From an uncultured Porphyromonadaceae bacterium (GTDB lineage: Bacteria; Bacteroidota; Bacteroidia; Bacteroidales; Muribaculaceae), in assembly GCA_937989585.1 (NCBI GenBank), contig CALKRW010000001.1:1-53404 (forward strand): a stretch of 53,404 nt of DNA. The letters run 5' to 3'. This document shows, piece after piece, positions 52,153-53,404 of the stretch. The notes under the pieces were generated by a model that worked only from the letters and a program-made list of their open reading frames with translations, had not been told where the DNA came from and made no database searches. The position numbers were made by a program, and so were the translations under genes. Within the stretch, counting starts at the first letter, position 1. Each line of letters begins with the position of its first letter.

Positions 52153-52899
52153 TTATAATTCCATATCTTCCTTAATGCTTAGATTGTCTAATTTCATTCC
52201 ATGTTTTCCAAATCCGCCGTATTCAACTGAATGAGTCCTACTATCAAGCATTGTCAGGAAAATTGCATCTATGTCACTGTCTAACGAGATGGGGCAACCC
52301 TCAGTAAGTCGTGCATGATATTCAACTGATTCTGAATTCACGAATACGATACAATTCGATTTGTTGGCGAAATGCAACACTTCCGAATCATTTAATCCAA
52401 TCCGCTTAAACAACTTGTCTAAACTTTCGCCTATCAAAAGATTTTTGTTGGGATTGACTTTATTATTCCTGACGATTCCCCTTGCCAACTGGTAATTAGC
52501 CTCGGGGACCGGAGTCTTTCGGTAAATCAGCGTATCTCCTTCCGACATGACAAAGGCCCCGATGGGAAGCGCTTCATCCGCATGAATGACGTCCGCGTGC
52601 TTAAATTCTTTAGACATCTCTTTTCGCCCTAAAGAATAGAGAGGAGAACTGAACAGCGCATCACTGTCCGTTACGATCAACAATGTATCATTCACGTTAA
52701 GGCACAGATACGTTTTGTCCGGATTATTCACCTTTGACCATACCCAAACGCCACGATAAGTAACATTATCGCGCGTAAAAGTTGTCGATACCGAATCCAT
52801 CGCACCGTTATGACATGCTTCTGCCTGTCCCCGATTATAACCGGTACAAAAAACTGAAACACAACAGATAATAAGAATTAAAACCAGAAACTTCTTCAT
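52153..52899 (-). CDS. Exported protein, unknown, AT-rich
   Basis: Not recognised. The 248-residue protein begins with a signal peptide (MKKFLVLILIICCVSVFCTG; the cysteine lacks a standard lipobox). The mature part is mixed and polar, with beta-like stretches (VTYRGVWVWSKVN, KTYLCLNVNDTLLIVTD) and an acidic C-terminus. Base composition is AT-rich compared with the core genes. The ATG at 52899 is chosen because TAATTTTG (minus strand, 52912-52905) ends five bases upstream, which would give a near-leaderless message. A longer in-frame TTG start at 52956 is unlikely. It directly follows the broken abi gene. Confidence 0.6.
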   Translation of the reverse strand: MKKFLVLILIICCVSVFCTGYNRGQAEACHNGAMDSVSTTFTRDNVTYRGVWVWSKVNNPDKTYLCLNVNDTLLIVTDSDALFSSPLYSLGRKEMSKEFKHADVIHADEALPIGAFVMSEGDTLIYRKTPVPEANYQLARGIVRNNKVNPNKNLLIGESLDKLFKRIGLNDSEVLHFANKSNCIVFVNSESVEYHARLTEGCPISLDSDIDAIFLTMLDSRTHSVEYGGFGKHGMKLDNLSIKEDMEL

Positions 52900-53312
52900 G
52901 ACGCCAAAATTAAATGTAATCGTCTGCAATTTAGCCCATTTTTCCTTCCTCCGCAAGCCCCATCCCCAAAAATATTTCGCAAAATCCTAATACCCGCTTC
53001 ATCACCCATTATCAATGATAATTGTGTGCGGATATAAACCTCGATTTTTTCAAGTTCCGAACAAATCATCTTTCGCAATGCCGAGTCAAATTTATATAGA
53101 GAATATGCATCCTCGAATTTGGCTCCGTATTTGAACCGGCGTGAATGTGGTTGGCGCAAAGGCATAAGATAACTTTTCATTCGGAAAAGACTTATGTTTT
53201 CCCGAATGTGTTGTGCCTTGTTTTCATTAGAGAAATTAAGACCATCCGATTTGAGAAGTCTTATTTGGTCGGCAACCGAAATGTGCGGCTGATTGTAAGG
53301 CGGAAGTTTCAT
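52896..53312 (-). pseudogene. Abi-family (Abi_2/AbiD-F) gene, truncated
   Basis: Residues 1 to about 107 match the N-terminal part of the Abi_2 family, implicated in abortive phage infection in lactococci: ISVADQIRLLKSDGLNFSNE, ISLFRMKSYLMPLR, FEDAYSLYKFDSALRKMICS and LEKIEVYIRTQLSLIMGDEAG. Full members have about 300 residues. Here the frame leaves the family after residue about 107 and ends at 138 with an unrelated Arg-rich tail, overlapping the start of the exported-protein gene. The missing two thirds suggest deletion or replacement by the downstream gene. The start at 53312 (MKLPPYNQPHIS) fits the family. Confidence 0.75.
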
Positions 53313-53372
53313 AAAAATAAAAAAACTTACCCTGAGCGCGCTGTTCTTACGTACAACCGTCCGCGATAGCGT

Positions 53373-53404
53373 ATTGAAGCCTGCCTGTATAAGTTCTAAC
53401 TTTG
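53373..53404 (+). promoter_or_regulatory. Promoter reading out of the right edge
   Basis: ATTG at 53373-53376 and TAACTTTG at 53397-53404 with a 20-base spacer. The transcript would start just outside the window, on the strand opposite the truncated abi gene. Confidence 0.6.

Overview
The window looks like a chromosomal segment of a GC-rich gut-type Bacteroidales, most like Muribaculaceae (inferred). Evidence: Bacteroidota promoters (TTTG or ATTG, about 20 bp, TAnnTTTG) before many genes; Bacteroidota-specific families (PorW, PorX, DUF4271, DUF4834, WbqC, a long LepB); secreted proteins ending in YNLQG-type C-terminal sorting segments; and gene orders such as psd-pssA-DUF4834 and DUF4271-hemD-rnpA-yidD. 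No rRNA, tRNA, CRISPR array, transposase or phage gene was found.

Layout. 0.1-7.4 kb (minus): an Ig-like lipoprotein, then a TolC / HlyD / two-permease ABC-2 exporter operon with no ATPase gene. 7.9-10 kb (plus): an acidic protein with two EF-hand-like loops, and an outer-membrane phospholipase A. 10.1-17.95 kb (minus): a three-gene operon behind a cobalamin riboswitch, coding for a BtuB-like TonB-dependent receptor, a BtuG-like beta-propeller and a 1394-residue DUF4465-like protein. 18.1-22.9 kb (plus): type IX secretion genes porW and porX. 22.9-27.3 kb (minus): an HD-family c-di-AMP phosphodiesterase and a SpoT/RelA enzyme. 27.4-29.3 kb: an AT-rich islet of three small exported proteins of unknown function. 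29.4-41 kb (minus): housekeeping genes (pfkA, pssA, psd, deoC, a MazG-like gene, gapA, yidD, rnpA, hemD, DUF4271, a LOG-family gene, panB). 41.2-45.9 kb (plus): a beta-propeller protein and a 1272-residue Amidase_3 protein with a sorting tail. 46.1-48.3 kb (minus): WbqC and lepB. 48.4-49.7 kb (plus): tsaE and a frameshifted birA. 49.9-53.4 kb: an AAA/DUF234 ATPase, then a repeat-rich region without intact genes, a small exported protein and a truncated Abi gene.

The most interesting unit is the riboswitch operon. The two proteins downstream of the receptor have signal peptides without a lipobox cysteine and end in YNLQG-type tails. This suggests that cobamide-capture proteins, which are lipoproteins in Bacteroides, are here delivered by the type IX system, two components of which are encoded next door. 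The Amidase_3 protein is a third probable cargo. The last 5 kb are a decaying accessory zone with two families of short palindromic repeats; one copy sits where birA loses its reading frame.
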